This document shows, one piece after another, positions 20,766-33,312 of a stretch of DNA of 64,000 bases. Where the stretch lies: positions 124,001-188,000 of the forward strand of contig JAIXMQ010000051.1 in the NCBI GenBank assembly GCA_025716855.1. Direction: 5' to 3'. Every line of letters begins with the position of its first letter. The first letter of the stretch is position 1. Below the pieces are notes generated by a model, which was given only the letters and a program-made list of their open reading frames with translations, was not told the DNA's origin and ran no database searches. A program made the position numbers and the translations under genes. Source of the DNA: Pilaira anomala (lineage: Eukaryota > Mucoromycota > Mucoromycetes > Mucorales > Mucoraceae).

Positions 20766-23040
20766 AATATTATGCCCCAAACCTTTAGGGCAAGATAACC
20801 GTCAGCGAGCAAAGCGAGAAAGTCGAAACTTCATTTCGGAGGTTGTGCCGCAAATGGGGTCATACACAAAATCTAATTCCTTAAAAATAACCAACATGTT
20901 AATGATAAAATTTCAAAAGAAAAATTAACAAGGTATTAATATCATATAAAAGAAAGAGGGGAAATCTATGTCTAACACTGTATTTATTCATCAATTTGTA
21001 TGTAGTATGGAAAAAATGGGGCTTATACACAAATTGTAAATCCTCATTTAATCAACATCTTACATTAAAGAAACCACCACCACCTACTGCAGAAGACAAT
21101 AAAACACCATCATTGGAATGTCAAAAACAGTAATAACAACAACAACAATAACAAGAAAATGATACTTCTTCAATTGCACCCTATTAGCTTGTAAAACTTA
21201 CGGTTATAGTTACACTTACACCCAAGTTTATTGTTCGTGGTGCGGTACTGATGGTAAGTTCTCCATTACCAGGACTACTCTATAAGTAGACAGTTACTTT
21301 CTTGGTCGTATCAGGTTTTTGGGCCTCAACTTTCTTGGTCAAATTGATGTTTTGGATTAACAAACCCCCCCCCCCCCTCCCACAAATCTCCAAAAGACTA
21401 TAAGTACATCTACTGTGAGAATTTAATAGTGTGTATTTATGTATAGAATTTCTTATTCTTGAATAAATACTGATCATTCACATTGCCATTACGATAGCAA
21501 AGAAACACTTTGTTCAAGCTTATAACGAAGTTTGATCCTGTCCAGAATTTTTTTTATTGGGGATCATATATTTAAAACAAACCAAGATTGACATTGAATG
21601 GCTCTATGTAGACATAGAAAATTCTACTTCGCACCATTAAAAAATTATTTATATTTCTAAACGTATATTTCATTGATTTTTTGCCTAGAGTATGATATTC
21701 TGGTTTACCAACTAAAAAATCTCGAGCAGATGCTGTATACTCTGTTTCATACTTACTCATTGCATTTATTTCTGTTTCTTCCATACTTAAAAACCGTTTA
21801 TAAGCAAATCCTAATAATATAAATTAATGCCCAGCACCATTTCCAATGCTTATAAAAAAATAACATGTAGTAATTGTCATTTTTGATATACTGTCAACTA
21901 CTTTTGGAGAGTTCGAAAGCCTACAGGTGCAATTTTTCTTCATCTCTAGTCTATGTTACCTCTGTATGTAGTTCAAATCTTTACAGTGTTTTTCTGCTAC
22001 TACACATATAATATTGTTTATTTCTCGTTTATACTACAAGGTAAACATTAAATATTACCTACTTAATTTCCTTGTTTTGATTTTCTGGCACCCACTTTTT
22101 TAAGCGCTTAGAGATATATCCATTATTTGAAACAAAACTACCGTAGTTGAGTGAAAGCCATGATGAGCAAAGGTAATATAGCTTGTAACTACTAATTACC
22201 TATCATCTTTACTGTTTTCAACTTCATGTTGCTTTCCTTACACAAGACTATTGGTTTAATAAGAACCCATAGACAATCTTTTAATTTTTAATTTATGTGT
22301 GTATGTAGGCGAAGAAAAAAGTTTGCTCAGATGATGTTGACTTAGAGAGGGTCTCCGAATCTATTGTTATAAAGGATTGTATTAAAAAGTCTTAAAACAA
22401 GAAGTGGGTGACAATAAATCCACAAAAAAGGAAATTTAGTGGGTGGCATTTAAGTTTTCTTAAACATAAAGACACTGATATCTTTCAGAAAATTTAATAA
22501 AAAAGTAAATGATCATATTCCTTAATTCCCACAATTTAAAATCTTTCTGAGACTGTGTCTTTACAACTTAAAAAAGTCTGCTATGGGTGTGAGCCCATTT
22601 TTTGTTTAGGATAAACTATAATTTATTCTAGGTTTGAAAACGCGTTGTATTAAAATAAATGCTCAAAACTAATAGGTTACTTTTTTTTTTTAAAAAAAAA
22701 TGGAAAAAAGTGAGTGAGAGACTATGTTTTTCTAATACGGATACTATATAGCAAATTATAATAGTACGGATACTCTATATCAAATTATAATGAGTACATA
22801 CCACAGTATATGCTTCAGCTCTCCATCAATCGTATCTAATTTTGTAAAATGTATTTTATTGAGCGACAAAAAAAAAAAAAGAAGCGTAGGTATGCACCTC
22901 CGTATCGTAACACGAGAGAAAAAAAAGGGTGGGGAAAAATTAAAAAGTGTACAGAATTCGCTGTGACTGGGTAAGTTGTGTTTATAATTACCAATTCCTT
23001 TACTTATTAAAATTACTTTCTTTTTCTCATCTAATAAACC
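20766..23040. other. Gene-poor spacer with small coding-like relics
   Basis: No complete gene. 21060-21150 encodes 'LKKPPPPTAEDNKTPSLE' and stops. 21590-21784 on the reverse strand starts MEETEINAMSKYETEY. 22040-22130 on the reverse strand reads 'SNNGYISKRLKKWVPEN'. These may be debris of mobile or lineage-specific genes. A C14-like run lies at 21364. The last ~150 bp are the PPCS promoter/5' UTR. Confidence 0.4.
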
Positions 23041-24156
23041 ATGTCAGAAACTATACCTGTTCTTCCCGAAAATACTATTCTTGATAATGGTCAAGGAGTG
23101 ATTGACTTTGACGTTTATTTTCAAAATAACGAGCCACCTGCCAACTTACCAGAGTTTGAAGCCAAATTAAACGCGTTTGTTGAATATCATAAAGCAACTG
23201 ATAACAAGGTGGTTTTTATTACCGTAAGTTGCTGTAACAAAAAAATAAAAAATAAATTCTTATATTTCTGTATAGAGTGGTGGAACAACTGTACCTCTTG
23301 AAAATCAAACGGTTCGTTTTATCGATAACTTTAGTAACGGAAATCGTGGTGCAACCTCTGCGGAATATTTCTTGGAAGCTGGATATGCAGTTGTGTTCAT
23401 GCACCGTCAAAATAGTATTTTACCTTATCATCGTCACTATACTCATTCTAACATTGGATTCTTGGATTATTTGGAACCTAAAGAAGATGGTTCAGTTCAA
23501 GGTAAAAAAGAAAAAAAAAAAGCTTAAAAAGTGTGTTTATCTTAAAACTAACTATATACATATATATTTTAGTATGTCCTAAATATGCTACCAAAATGCA
23601 CCAAACTCTAATTAAATATCAAGAAGCAAAGGGCAGTAATCGAATTTTGATGCTTGATTTTGTTACTTTACCCGATTACTTATTCAAGCTTCAATCAGGC
23701 ACCAAGATCATGGCACGTTTAGAGAACCGAGCCATGTACTATCTTGCAGCAGCCGTGAGTGATTTCTTTATTCCATCAGCCAAAATGGTTGAACATAAGA
23801 TTCAATCTCGTGATGGCGGTTTAACGTTGACCTTGGATCAAGTTCCCAAGTTTTTGACACCTTTGGTGAGTCAATGGGCATCCAAAGGATTAATTGTTTC
23901 ATTCAAGTTAGAGACAGATTCAACACTTTTAGTACCTAAAGCACGTCAAGCATTGACACGATATGGTCATCAAGTTGTGATTGGTAATATGCTCAAGACT
24001 CGTAAACAAACTGTAACACTTATTACACAACATAATGAAAAGGTTTTATCACTTACAAAGGATCAAATGGATCATGAGATTGAAATTGAAAGTTTGATTA
24101 TTCCCGAGCTTGTAGAAATCCACAAAAACTGGATTGCCTCTGGCGTTACCGAGTAA
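23041..24156 (+). CDS. CAB2: Phosphopantothenate-cysteine ligase (CAB2/PPCS)
   Basis: Three exons (23041-23223, 23276-23501, 23573-24156) join in frame to a 330-residue protein, typical for eukaryotic PPCS. The enzyme joins cysteine to 4'-phosphopantothenate, the second step of coenzyme A synthesis, in the cytosol; the eukaryotic type uses ATP. Recognisable parts are a Rossmann-type start '[18 protein letters not shown]', '[18 protein letters not shown]', the conserved '[13 protein letters not shown]' segment, '[15 protein letters not shown]', and the '[10 protein letters not shown]' loop near the C-terminus. Both introns have GT-AG ends. The ATG follows 'ctaataaacc' and is the first in frame. 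It is well conserved and surely functional, and it marks the left edge of the gene island. Confidence 0.93.
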
Positions 24157-24371
24157 AAAAAAAAATCTTCATACAAACCCCTTTCCCCATATAAGCACAC
24201 ACACACACACACACACACAGTCATCCTTTCATAAAAATAAATAAATATATAGAACTTGCCTTTTTTTTTTCAATTGTTTATAATATTTATTTATTTTAAT
24301 ATTGTTGTTATTGTTGTTGTTGTATGTGAAAATGTACATGATATAAGAAAAAGAAATTAATCAATGTTAAT

Positions 24372-25533
24372 TTACCGTCTTGAATTAAACCCAAAGTTCG
24401 GTTCTTCATTCTTTTCACGGCGAGGAGATTTCAGTTTAACTTCTGCCATGATTGGAATATGACTGAATAAAAGACAAAATGAATTAGTATGTATGTATAT
24501 ATCAATGAATAATATGAATAAAAAAAAAATATTTACTCAGATGGAAAATGTGGGTTAGGAAACCCAACTACTTTATCAAGATATTCTTGACTTACGCCAC
24601 CTAATAAGGACATGACATCCAATGTATTATTTGTATACCAAATGTAATCCAAATTTCCTTTAAATCCAGGAGTATAATTCGTGATTTCTAATTCACCCAC
24701 TGAGCTATATGAGCTCTTGAGAGATAATTTATGCGATAACCCTTCAGTAGTATAATTACCATACATGTAATTACCAAAATCAGGATGATCTTGTCGAATT
24801 GTACTTTTTGACAGGAACTCATATACACCAGAATCAGGTGACGAATTAAAATCACCACAAATGATTGTAGGTAATTGTGAAATAGAAGCATAAGTAGGAC
24901 CATGAGGAGAACTAGCAGGAGGTTTCAAGTGCTTGGAACCAAATTTCTCAAGTTCATCCATCAACATACCTACCTGAACCAACTTGACATCAGCATCATT
25001 TGGATGCCAATGAATATGTGAGTTCACAACCAAAGTACGTGCTAAAGTTTCCTTGTTTTCTAATACAATCATCACTGCCACATTATCTTTGGTCATCACA
25101 CGATTATAAATATCATCACTTGCTTTGAAATCTGGACGCTGTAAAGCCTTTTGATTGTACTCTAATAGATGATGTTCAATTAATTCATATTTAGATGCCT
25201 TGTAAAAAATTGCACATCCATCCACTGCTCTTCTTTCTTTATCTGCCATTGTCTTGGCTCGAGATTTAGGGAAAAATACACCATCGTAATCTCCTCGGTC
25301 CTTGAATGCATCTCCTAATGCATCTTCGTATTGCTTCATCGCTACTTCCTGTAAACATACAATATCTGCATTGTAGTTTAATACTTCTGCAATAATCAAT
25401 TCTTTACGGTAATCCCAACTCAATGCCCAGGAAGGTGTGTATCCATATAACTGGCCTGTAGCGTATTTCTCACATAAAATATTATAACATAACACAGTAA
25501 ATTTATCTATTAAGAGCTAATTTAATAAATTGA

Positions 25534-25565
<32 letters not shown>

Positions 25566-26383
25566 CTATTTTTCTGTACCTTGATCATCTTCTGAAGTAT
25601 CATTTTCAATTGTAATCCATTCTCTATGAGGTGGTGGCATACCAACTATAAAAAAAAAACCCCCCATTCTGTATCAGTTTCCCTTTTGATCTCTCAGTTT
25701 TTTTCACTTCATAACTACGAACCTGGTGCATTTTCTCTTAATGAAATAATCACAGCCTGAGTTCCTTCCTTCATCAACGTATTCTTAATATCAGCCTGAA
25801 TCGGATTTCCTTCCAAGCCAAGCATTTCCAACTGAAACAACATACCCAATTCACTTGGTAAATTCGTCAACTGATTATCAAACAATAAAAGATCGCGTAA
25901 ATTACTTAATAGACCCAATTCACTCGGTATACTTGTCAATTTGTTTCCAGAAATATCCAAAGTTTTCAAATTCACAAGCTTACGAATCTCACTTGTCAAT
26001 TGTGTCAAATTATTATGATTTAAATACAATACTGTCAGAAAAGTATAACTGCATAAGGTACGTGAGATTTGTTTGAGTCCCATACCACCAATATCAAGTG
26101 TGGTCCATGTCTGCCCTGTTCCTGATCCCTCTTCGTTTTCTTCTGATGTATCGGTTGCACGTTGAAATACTTTGTTACTGGTTGGATTGTTAGGATCTGT
26201 AATGGTCACTGTAGATGAAACAGGTGTCGATCGTGCCATAGCAGCCGCTGTACGAGCATGATGATGAGGTGATGATGATTGACGTGAATTTTGAGCATAA
26301 GTTAATTGACGAGTGACATGAATCGAATTAGTATTATTTGAATCGGGTAACATGATGGCAGTTGAACTAGATAAACGAGGACT

Positions 26384-26424
<41 letters not shown>

Positions 26425-26725
26425 GCTGCTGCTGCTGCTGTTGTTGTTGTTGTTGCTGTTGTTGTTGCTGTTGCTGTTGCTGTTGCTGTTGTTGTTGCTG
26501 TTGCTGTTGTTGTTGCTGTTGTTGCTGTTGTTGCTGTTGCTGTTGTTGCTTTGGTAATGGATACCTATTAAAGTTATTGGCATTGGAATAAAGTGTATGA
26601 TAATTAGCTAAAGATGGCGAAGAACTTGTTGAATTATTTTGCGAGTTTTGTTGTTGAACTGCATTATAAAACTGTGTATGTCCTTGAAGTGAAGGGTAAC
26701 CTTCCTTATCTTTGTCAAACGACAT
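24372..26725 (-). CDS. CCR4: CCR4-type poly(A) deadenylase (CCR4-NOT catalytic subunit)
   Basis: Four exons (26725-25723, 25645-25580, 25506-24537, 24462-24372) give a 709-residue protein. It starts with a low-complexity region holding a Gln run of about 56 residues. Leucine-rich repeats follow ('LCSYTFLTVLYLNHNNLT', 'LVNLKTLDISGNKLTSIP', 'LSNLRDLLLFDNQLTNLP'), which bind the NOT scaffold in yeast. Then comes an exonuclease-endonuclease-phosphatase domain: 'LCYNILCEKYA', catalytic Glu in 'DIVCLQEV', 'VNSHIHWHP', 'IICGDFNSSPDSGVYEFL', and 'NPHFPSDHIPIMAE' across the last splice. The enzyme shortens mRNA poly(A) tails. The start MSFDKDKEGYPSL is the first ATG of the frame after an A/T run. The Gln tract is encoded by mixed CAA/CAG codons. 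Confidence 0.95.
26380..26552 (-). repeat. CAA/CAG repeat encoding poly-Gln in CCR4
   Basis: About 56 consecutive Gln codons, mostly CAA (TTG on the + strand) with interspersed CAG. The mix of codons makes the run less prone to slippage than a pure repeat. On the + strand it creates a meaningless Cys-rich frame. Confidence 0.95.
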
Positions 26726-28165
26726 AACTTTTTTCTTTTTTACAAAAAAAAAAAAAAAAAAAAGGTATAACAAATATATATATATAAAAAAAAAAAAACT
26801 TATTTGTTGTGATTTGATTTGATTATATTTTAGGGCATACACAAAAAAGTTAAAATTTGACACACCGTTTGTTTTTTAAGATGTATAGCTTCAAATAAAG
26901 AGAGAAAAGGTCTATATCCTTTATCGAGCAATTGAGGTTCCTCTCTCCTTACTTTTTCGTGACTACTCATAACTTCACGTGTGTACAATCAAAGCACATA
27001 GTATTTACACGCACTTTTTATTTCTTTTTTTCCCCTTTATTTCAGTTTTTTTTTTTTTTTTTTTTTAAAAAAAAAGAGAATATCATTCAATCACGTGGAA
27101 GAAATAATATCCAAAAAATAAAGAAGAACTCGGCCCTGATGTCAAAAGTTTCAGAGCGATTCGCCCAAATTCAGTTTTCTAAAAAGTTGTACTTTTTATC
27201 CAATATGGAGAAAACATGATGTTATTTTTTGCTCCCAGCTGAAGTAGGACTATTTTCCATTTATGAAATATATCGCTCTGGGCGTGTAGTTAATGTAACT
27301 CGCATGATGTCAAATAGGATTATTATTAATATAATCTATTATAGAAATTCAAAACGCCTGCTATTAATTATATCGACAAAAGATATTTATACAACATCCT
27401 TACTGATAATCTCAACAGTAAAGATGATATCGATTCTGCTCTTAGGAATTTGTCATCGGAGGATTCTATTACATTTGATAACTTTATGATTGACACAATC
27501 AAGTCGCTCCAATCTATATTTGAAGGAACAAAATACAAATCGTTTTCTAAAGCAAGCGGATCAAGAGAGCCGGGTAACATTACTTCAGTTATTAGACATA
27601 TAATGACGGAATGAAGAATAAAGAGGAGGGCGTTAAGTTTAAAGGACACATGGTAAGAGAAGCTACTTCTACTCGACATCAATGAATTCAATGCTTCCAA
27701 AGTAAAGAAATCAGCTACATTAATTAAACAGCTAAAGTTACTTCCTTTATTAGATATGCAGCAGTTGCTTCTCAAAAACATTAGAAAGTATGAAGCGACT
27801 AGCTAACTGACAATAAGAGTCTACATAGCGTCCTCAACAAGTGTTCAAACTGCTCTATTACTTGGAACAGAGGTACAAACGCATCCAGGAACATGTACCA
27901 TACTTCTCACAAGATTTGGAAAGGAAACCCCATCCCATTCAATAGTACTGCCATCTCCTAATATGGTGTCCATAGGACTTCAAGGTTCACGTAAAGTTAA
28001 ATTTCACTTGTTAACGTCTGAGTTCTAATTAGGATTTACCATTTTTGTACAGGATATGACGATAGAACTACGTACAACAATGCAAGACAAAGTCCATTAC
28101 GTTTTAATGACGTTATTTTTCACCGAATCATAATAAAAGGCTTGGCAAAACTCACAAAAAAAAGC
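26726..28165. other. Spacer with decayed coding block
   Basis: 26726-27200 is promoter-like AT-rich DNA with long T and A runs (27052-27075). 27360-27615 (+) reads as coding: 'YIDKRYLYNILTDNLNSK', 'DDIDSALRNLSSEDSITF' and 'DTIKSLQSIFEGTKYKSF', ending at a stop near 27612. After a shift, 'DINEFNASKVKKSATLIK' and 'LLDMQQLLLKNIRKYEAT' follow to ~27800. It looks like a relic of a lineage-specific gene that I cannot name. No start, introns or intact frame were found. Confidence 0.35.
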
Positions 28166-28173
28166 TATAAATA
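28166..28173 (+). promoter_or_regulatory. TATA box of the CsbD-like gene
   Basis: TATAAATA 73-80 bp upstream of the ATG, followed by a pyrimidine-rich leader. This fits a strong, inducible fungal promoter. Confidence 0.6.
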
Positions 28174-28245
28174 CTCGCGATTATTTACCTACCTTTTTTA
28201 CATTTTATCTACTTATATAAACTTAAATAACTTTATAAAAACAAA

Positions 28246-28539
28246 ATGGAACCCTCAAGAACTGATGCTAAGAAAGACCAATTCGTTGGCTCCGTAAAGG
28301 AACACGCTGGATCCGCTGTCGGTAACGAATCCCTCGAAGCCAGAGGTAAGGCTCAAAACAATGCTGGTGCCGTTCAAGAAACTGCTGCCACCGTTCAAGG
28401 ATACGTCCAAGGTGCTGCTGATCAAGTTGCTGGTGCTGTCAAGGGTGCTTATAACTCTCTTACTGGTAACACTGCTGATGAAGCTGGTAACAAGGTTCAA
28501 CAAAAGAAGGGTGAAGCTCAAAAGGAATTCAACTCTTAA
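28246..28539 (+). CDS. CsbD-like stress protein (Hmp1-type)
   Basis: An intronless 97-residue hydrophilic protein: MEPSRTDAKKDQFVGSVKEH, then 'GNESLEARGKAQNNAGAV' and a C-terminal 'QVAGAVKGAYNSLTGNTADE' repeat. The two similar 'GxVKxxxGxxxGN(E)xxxAxGKxQxxxG' segments define the CsbD-like family. In bacteria these are general-stress proteins, and a fungal relative (Hmp1) binds cruciform DNA; the biochemical role in fungi is unclear. Codon choice is strongly biased to C-ending and GGT/GCT codons, unlike most neighbours. With the TATA box this suggests high expression. There is no signal peptide. Confidence 0.88.
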   Translation: MEPSRTDAKKDQFVGSVKEHAGSAVGNESLEARGKAQNNAGAVQETAATVQGYVQGAADQVAGAVKGAYNSLTGNTADEAGNKVQQKKGEAQKEFNS

Positions 28540-28657
28540 GAAAAAAAAAAAACATATCCTCTATTAAATAATACAAATTGTAAATAAGAACTATAATAAA
28601 TAAAGAAAATTTTCTTTCTTTCTTGTATACACCTAGTCTTTTTTTTTTTTTTTTTTA

Positions 28658-30588
28658 TTATACTTGTAAATCACCTAAAACGGTCAAGATATATTTTGAT
28701 ACTTTAGGCCTTTGAATAGCTAATAAAGTCAATTCACTTTCATACGGTAAATAAAGTGTATGATGTTGTTTGTATCTAGCTAAATTTCTTAGTAATAAAG
28801 CAGAAGTTAATGGAATACCGGATACTTCTGAATCATCAATTGGAATCTTGGTAATTGTGAAGGCCTTGAGTTTGTTTTGTTGTTTCTTTATTTTGCCCGC
28901 AAAATGTGTACGCATGTGTTGTATAGGTTTACCTTCAAATTCTTTTTTACATTGCATCCATTCGCATCGTTCTGATCCTTGTACATGGTGTTGAATAATA
29001 TGTTTATGAAGTTCAATTGTGCTATCAAATGATTCATTGCATCCTTGCCAATGACAAATAGGGCCATCTCTTCTTCTTGTAGGTGAATAACGTACATTTT
29101 GAAGTACAGTTTCTAAAGGTGTTGCACTGTTTGTAACAGATTCCTCTACTGCAGGTGGTTGTGGGAAAGCAATTTTTAATACAGTATAAAATTCCTTCAT
29201 CCCTAATGGTTTTTCTGATCCAAATAATTTTTGATAATCATTAAAGATATCCTTGAGTACAATAATATCTTCTTCACTTCCACTTAACAACTGATCCTTT
29301 AACCAACCAAGACATCGATAAGGTTCATCCAGGTTAGAATAATTAGTTAAATCAGGAATGGAAGGTTGTTCATTCCCAGTTTCAACACGTATCATTTGAG
29401 CTGCAGGAATTCCATGTAAAGTACCAATGGCTGTAGAAGAAGGTGGAGCCAAAGAAGACTTGTAGGATAAGAACCCTGTCAAGAGACCTATCAAATTACC
29501 AGGGTAACATTTCACTAAATCCGTAGAGAAATTACCTCTTAAACTAGAGTATTGATAAAGATATTCTAATGTAGCTGCTTCTAATTCTTCATCATCAATG
29601 ATTAAAAATTGAGCCATTCTTTGAACAACTAAAGGATCTGCAAAACCCAATACACGTTCATTTGTTTCTGTAACAGCAACACGTGTCAATGCTCTGATGG
29701 CACCCAAGATAAATGCACGATCATTACTAAAGAGTAATTGAGTCATGGTAGTGAAATAAGGATCGTCTCGAGAGATTAAAGAAACTTGAGGTGCAATATT
29801 TTCCAAGATATCAAGACAATGTCTACTGAGTTCACCAAATTGAGAGCTAGGAGGTAACATAATACCTTTCATCAACATGTATCGAAGACGATCATGTAAT
29901 GCAAGACGTCTAATATTCATTTCTAAAAAGGAGAAATTACGAAGGATGTGAAAGACTTGAAGTACACGTTCGTAAGCTTCTTGATCTGATTTACTACAAA
30001 ATAAATCTGTTGTTGTTGCTGTTGTTGAACTCTTTATACTGTTGTATTCAATATGTGTTTGAAAGAAATCGACTGTAAAATCTAAAAGTAAATCAATTAA
30101 TGTCGGTATAAAGTCCAAACAAAAGTTTTCTGATGCAAATGAAAATTTGATCAATGTATTGAATGCCCAATCGACTTCATTGGGAAGACTAGATTGTAAT
30201 GATAAAAGTATACGTGTACGAAATTCTTGATCCATAAAGATGGCTATAAAGAATGTTAGTTTCAAGTGAATTCTTCTGCTTTTTTTTTTTTTCGGTAGTA
30301 CTACTTACTTGGAGGATAGAATCCAGGTTGTTGTTGTAATGTGGGTAGTGGTTGATAACTTTGTTGTTGTGAAGGTCTATTGGGTTGAATAAATGCTGTA
30401 CCAGTTTGTCTATTCACTTCTCGTGGTTGTTGTTGGTGTACAGGTGCAGGTGATGCTGCTTTTTGATAATTAATTAATAATTCGGGTGGTGGGTTCCAAG
30501 GTCTTTTCCAATAATGTTCTTCTTCCCAACCAAGCTATTTTTTTTTTTTTTTTTTTCGTAATGTTAATAAAATAAAAAATACAAGTCT

Positions 30589-30619
<31 letters not shown>

Positions 30620-31045
30620 CAAATATTTCGTATAAAAAGATTTAATAGAATAAGCACTATTTGTACATGTCACTGGAAAATTAAACGGATCGCCTACTTG
30701 TTTCCAACCACGATTCAATGTCACCTTTATGAAATTAAAAAAGAAAGAAAGAGAGAGAGAAAATGAGAAACAAATTTTTTTTTATTTTTTTTTTTCTATT
30801 GTTTTACCTTTTCATAACCACCTGCTTCTATCACAGTTTTATATATTTTTAACAAGTCAAGTCGTTTTCCACCTAATACAGGCTCTGTTTGTAATACGGT
30901 TCTATAAAGAAACTCATCATTTAAATACGGATCGTTTCTTGTAAAGAGACTTATCTTCTTACCCTTTTTGATCATGAAATTTCTTTAAATCATTTATAAA
31001 CTTTTCATATTCAGCTGTTCGTTCAATAGCTGGTACAGCAGACAT
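28658..31045 (-). CDS. ARID/RFX-like/zinc-finger chromatin remodeller subunit (RSC9/ARID2 type)
   Basis: Exons from 31045 down: MSAVPAIERTAEYEKFINDL, intron, then an ARID domain ('EPVLGGKRLDLLKIYKTV', 'AGGYEKVTLNRGWKQVGD', 'SIKSFYTKYL'). Next come a Gln/Pro-rich linker, a helical armadillo-like body (30235-29400), and an RFX-like winged-helix segment ('RCLGWLKDQLLSGSEEDI', 'MKEFYTVLKIAFPQP'). Two C2H2-like fingers follow ('CHWQGCNESFDSTIELHK', 'CEWMQCKKEFEGKPIQHM'). This order is that of RSC9 in yeast RSC and ARID2 in PBAF, which bind DNA and nucleosomes within SWI/SNF-type complexes. The ARID start needs a 61-bp intron near 30906-30966. The start codon is only ~100 bp from the stop of the next gene upstream. 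Confidence 0.85.
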
Positions 31046-31083
31046 GGTTGTTAAAAAGAAGAAGAACGCGTAATTAAAAGAAA

Positions 31084-31115
<32 letters not shown>

Positions 31116-31147
31116 AAATAGAGGCAGCAAGAAGAGAGGTCGGTACT

Positions 31148-32279
31148 TTAAATGACACCTCTTTTTAAATTTTTTATTGTATACACCAAGGCTTCTACAG
31201 AAAGATGAGTTGTATAATCAAAGATACATCTTTTTAAAGTACTTTTTCTTTGATCAATAAAATATTTTATGGCTTCAAACGATACATTAGATAATTTGCA
31301 ATAGGAGAAATCAACTTTTTTCAAGTATTCAGATTTCGCTAAAGCGTAAAAGATATCATTATTTATCACGACAAGACATGAGAGACTAATGATTTCTAAT
31401 AATGGACTTTGCTGAATAATACGTTCAATACCTCTTTCATTGATACCATAACATTCTTTTAAATGAATTTCTTTCAAGTATCGTAACGGTTGCTTTGTAA
31501 GTGCTTCATCGGATAATAACATATTTCCACTCAGGTCCAAGTACTCTAATAAATGATTGTAATACAGTAAATTATGTACAATGCTATCTGTCAACATATT
31601 CGTTTGCTTTATCTCTATTCTAACCCAATCCTTTTTAATCATACACTGTTTTTGAACAGTAAATTGTTGTTCTTCTGCTAATAATATGTCATTGATGAAT
31701 CGATGTTGTTGTTGTGGATGATGATATGCATCAAATTGTTGACAGTACCTATTCCTTTCATATTCAAAGTACTGTAATTTAGGACAAGAAACCCTTAAAA
31801 TATTTAAAACGGGTATAATATTCACCAAACATCTTTTTAAAGTTAATTGAACCAATTCAGGACACCTTAACAAGATGTTCGCTAAATGACTTGCAGTTAA
31901 TCCATGAATCCCATTTAATTCAAGTTGTTGTATATATTTTAATTCAGGTAATTTTTTAACTGAATTTAAAAATACCGGACAAAATCCTTCTCCAAAGTAT
32001 TCTAATCGATTTAATGTACCTGAAATAAGTTGTGCATCGTGAAGTGAGGTGAAACAGTCATGGATGGTGAGTTGTGTTAATTGTTTACATAGTTTAGGTA
32101 AATTATCAATAAGATCGTTTAATCGGATAGATACTCCTCCCCATTGTAATTTCTTTAATCTACTTCCAACGTATTCTAATACATTAAAGAAGAGTCCTGG
32201 TGTACAGATAATATCCGAAAGAACTGTACATACATCAGTGATAAAGTTTTAATTCCCCTGCCTATAAAAGTGCTATTTT

Positions 32280-32322
<43 letters not shown>

Positions 32323-33168
32323 TAAATACTTTACCAAGTGTATGTAACTTATAACATTCATATTTCGCTAAAGCCATTAAAATCCCATCTCCATCCGTTT
32401 GTTGATACCTTACAGAAATCTTTGAAACTCTTTTCGCTCTTTCCAAATACCGATGTAAAGTATTCATATCAAGCTGTACCGATATTTTTTTGTTGTCAAA
32501 ATAAAGTTCATTCCAAAGATACCCATTTGATACCAAAAAAGTTCTCCACCTTTTTGAAACACTTGTACATTTTGTCAGTGAAGCTAAATCAAGTCTTTTA
32601 AAGATATCACAACTGATATCATAAGGTAATAGACCATTCAAGATATCAGTGCGTACAATGCCTAAATGTTTTCCTTCTTGTAACATACGTTTGTTTGAAC
32701 AAATTTCTAGATACGCGTCGTCTCTGGTCTTAAGTGTCGCTTGATATAATTCTTCCCAAGCTAAACTGAATTCGAATCGATCTGTATAGATATCACTGGC
32801 TATCATGTACCAGTGACTCATGGTAGGTTCAAGTTGTTGTAATTCATGACATTTGTCTATGGCTTGTCTCCAATGACCTAACCGAATAAAGCATTGGATC
32901 TGGAACCAACTCGATTGTGTTCTTTTTAAACCATGTGTATATTCCAACTCATAAAATAGACGATAGGCTTCTATATAGTTTTCGTTGTAAAAGTAAGTCC
33001 TTGCCGTTTCAAAAATATCCATAAGTGATTCGCATGATTTTGGTTCGATAGGCTTAACCAAACTAAGAAAAAAAAAAAGATATTTAGAATTTTTTTTTTT
33101 TTTTAAAGCTGTGTACTATCTTTATTTTACCTGGATACAATGGATGATAATAAGAATAAAATTGCCAT
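31148..33168 (-). CDS. TPR-F-box-LRR protein (Dia2/Pof3-like)
   Basis: Three exons (33168-33131, 33062-32335, 32223-31148) give 613 residues; the AG at 32224 is the only acceptor that restores the frame. The N-terminus carries TPR-like helices ('ETARTYFYNENYIEAYRL', 'IRLGHWRQAIDKCHEL', 'WYMIASDIYTDRFEFSLA'). An F-box follows at about residues 140-185 ('GLLPYDISCDIFKRLDLA', 'VSKRWRTFLV'), then ~350 residues of leucine-rich repeats ('LLEYLDLSGNMLLSDEAL', 'YLKKVDFSYCKLSNVSF'). TPR plus F-box plus LRR is the layout of budding yeast Dia2 and fission yeast Pof3, SCF receptors that act on the replisome and at telomeres. The assignment is by architecture; LRR F-box proteins diverge quickly. Confidence 0.7.
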
Positions 33169-33312
33169 TTATTATTAAAAGATATCTATTAAATAAATAA
33201 AAAGGAAAAAAAGAAAAAAAGAAAGAAATAGGAGAGTTTTTTTTTTTTAAATAAAAAAAGAAAAGGGGTAATAACGAAGAAGGGGATTTTTTTTTTTTTT
33301 TTTTTTTTTTTG

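Noticed and set aside
26352..26591. Frame encoding more than 50 cysteines
   Set aside because: Complement of the CCR4 poly-Gln tract; no biological sense.
28246..28539. CsbD-like gene as recent bacterial transfer
   Set aside because: The family is widespread in fungi, and codon use fits a highly expressed fungal gene; no sign of transfer in the flanks.
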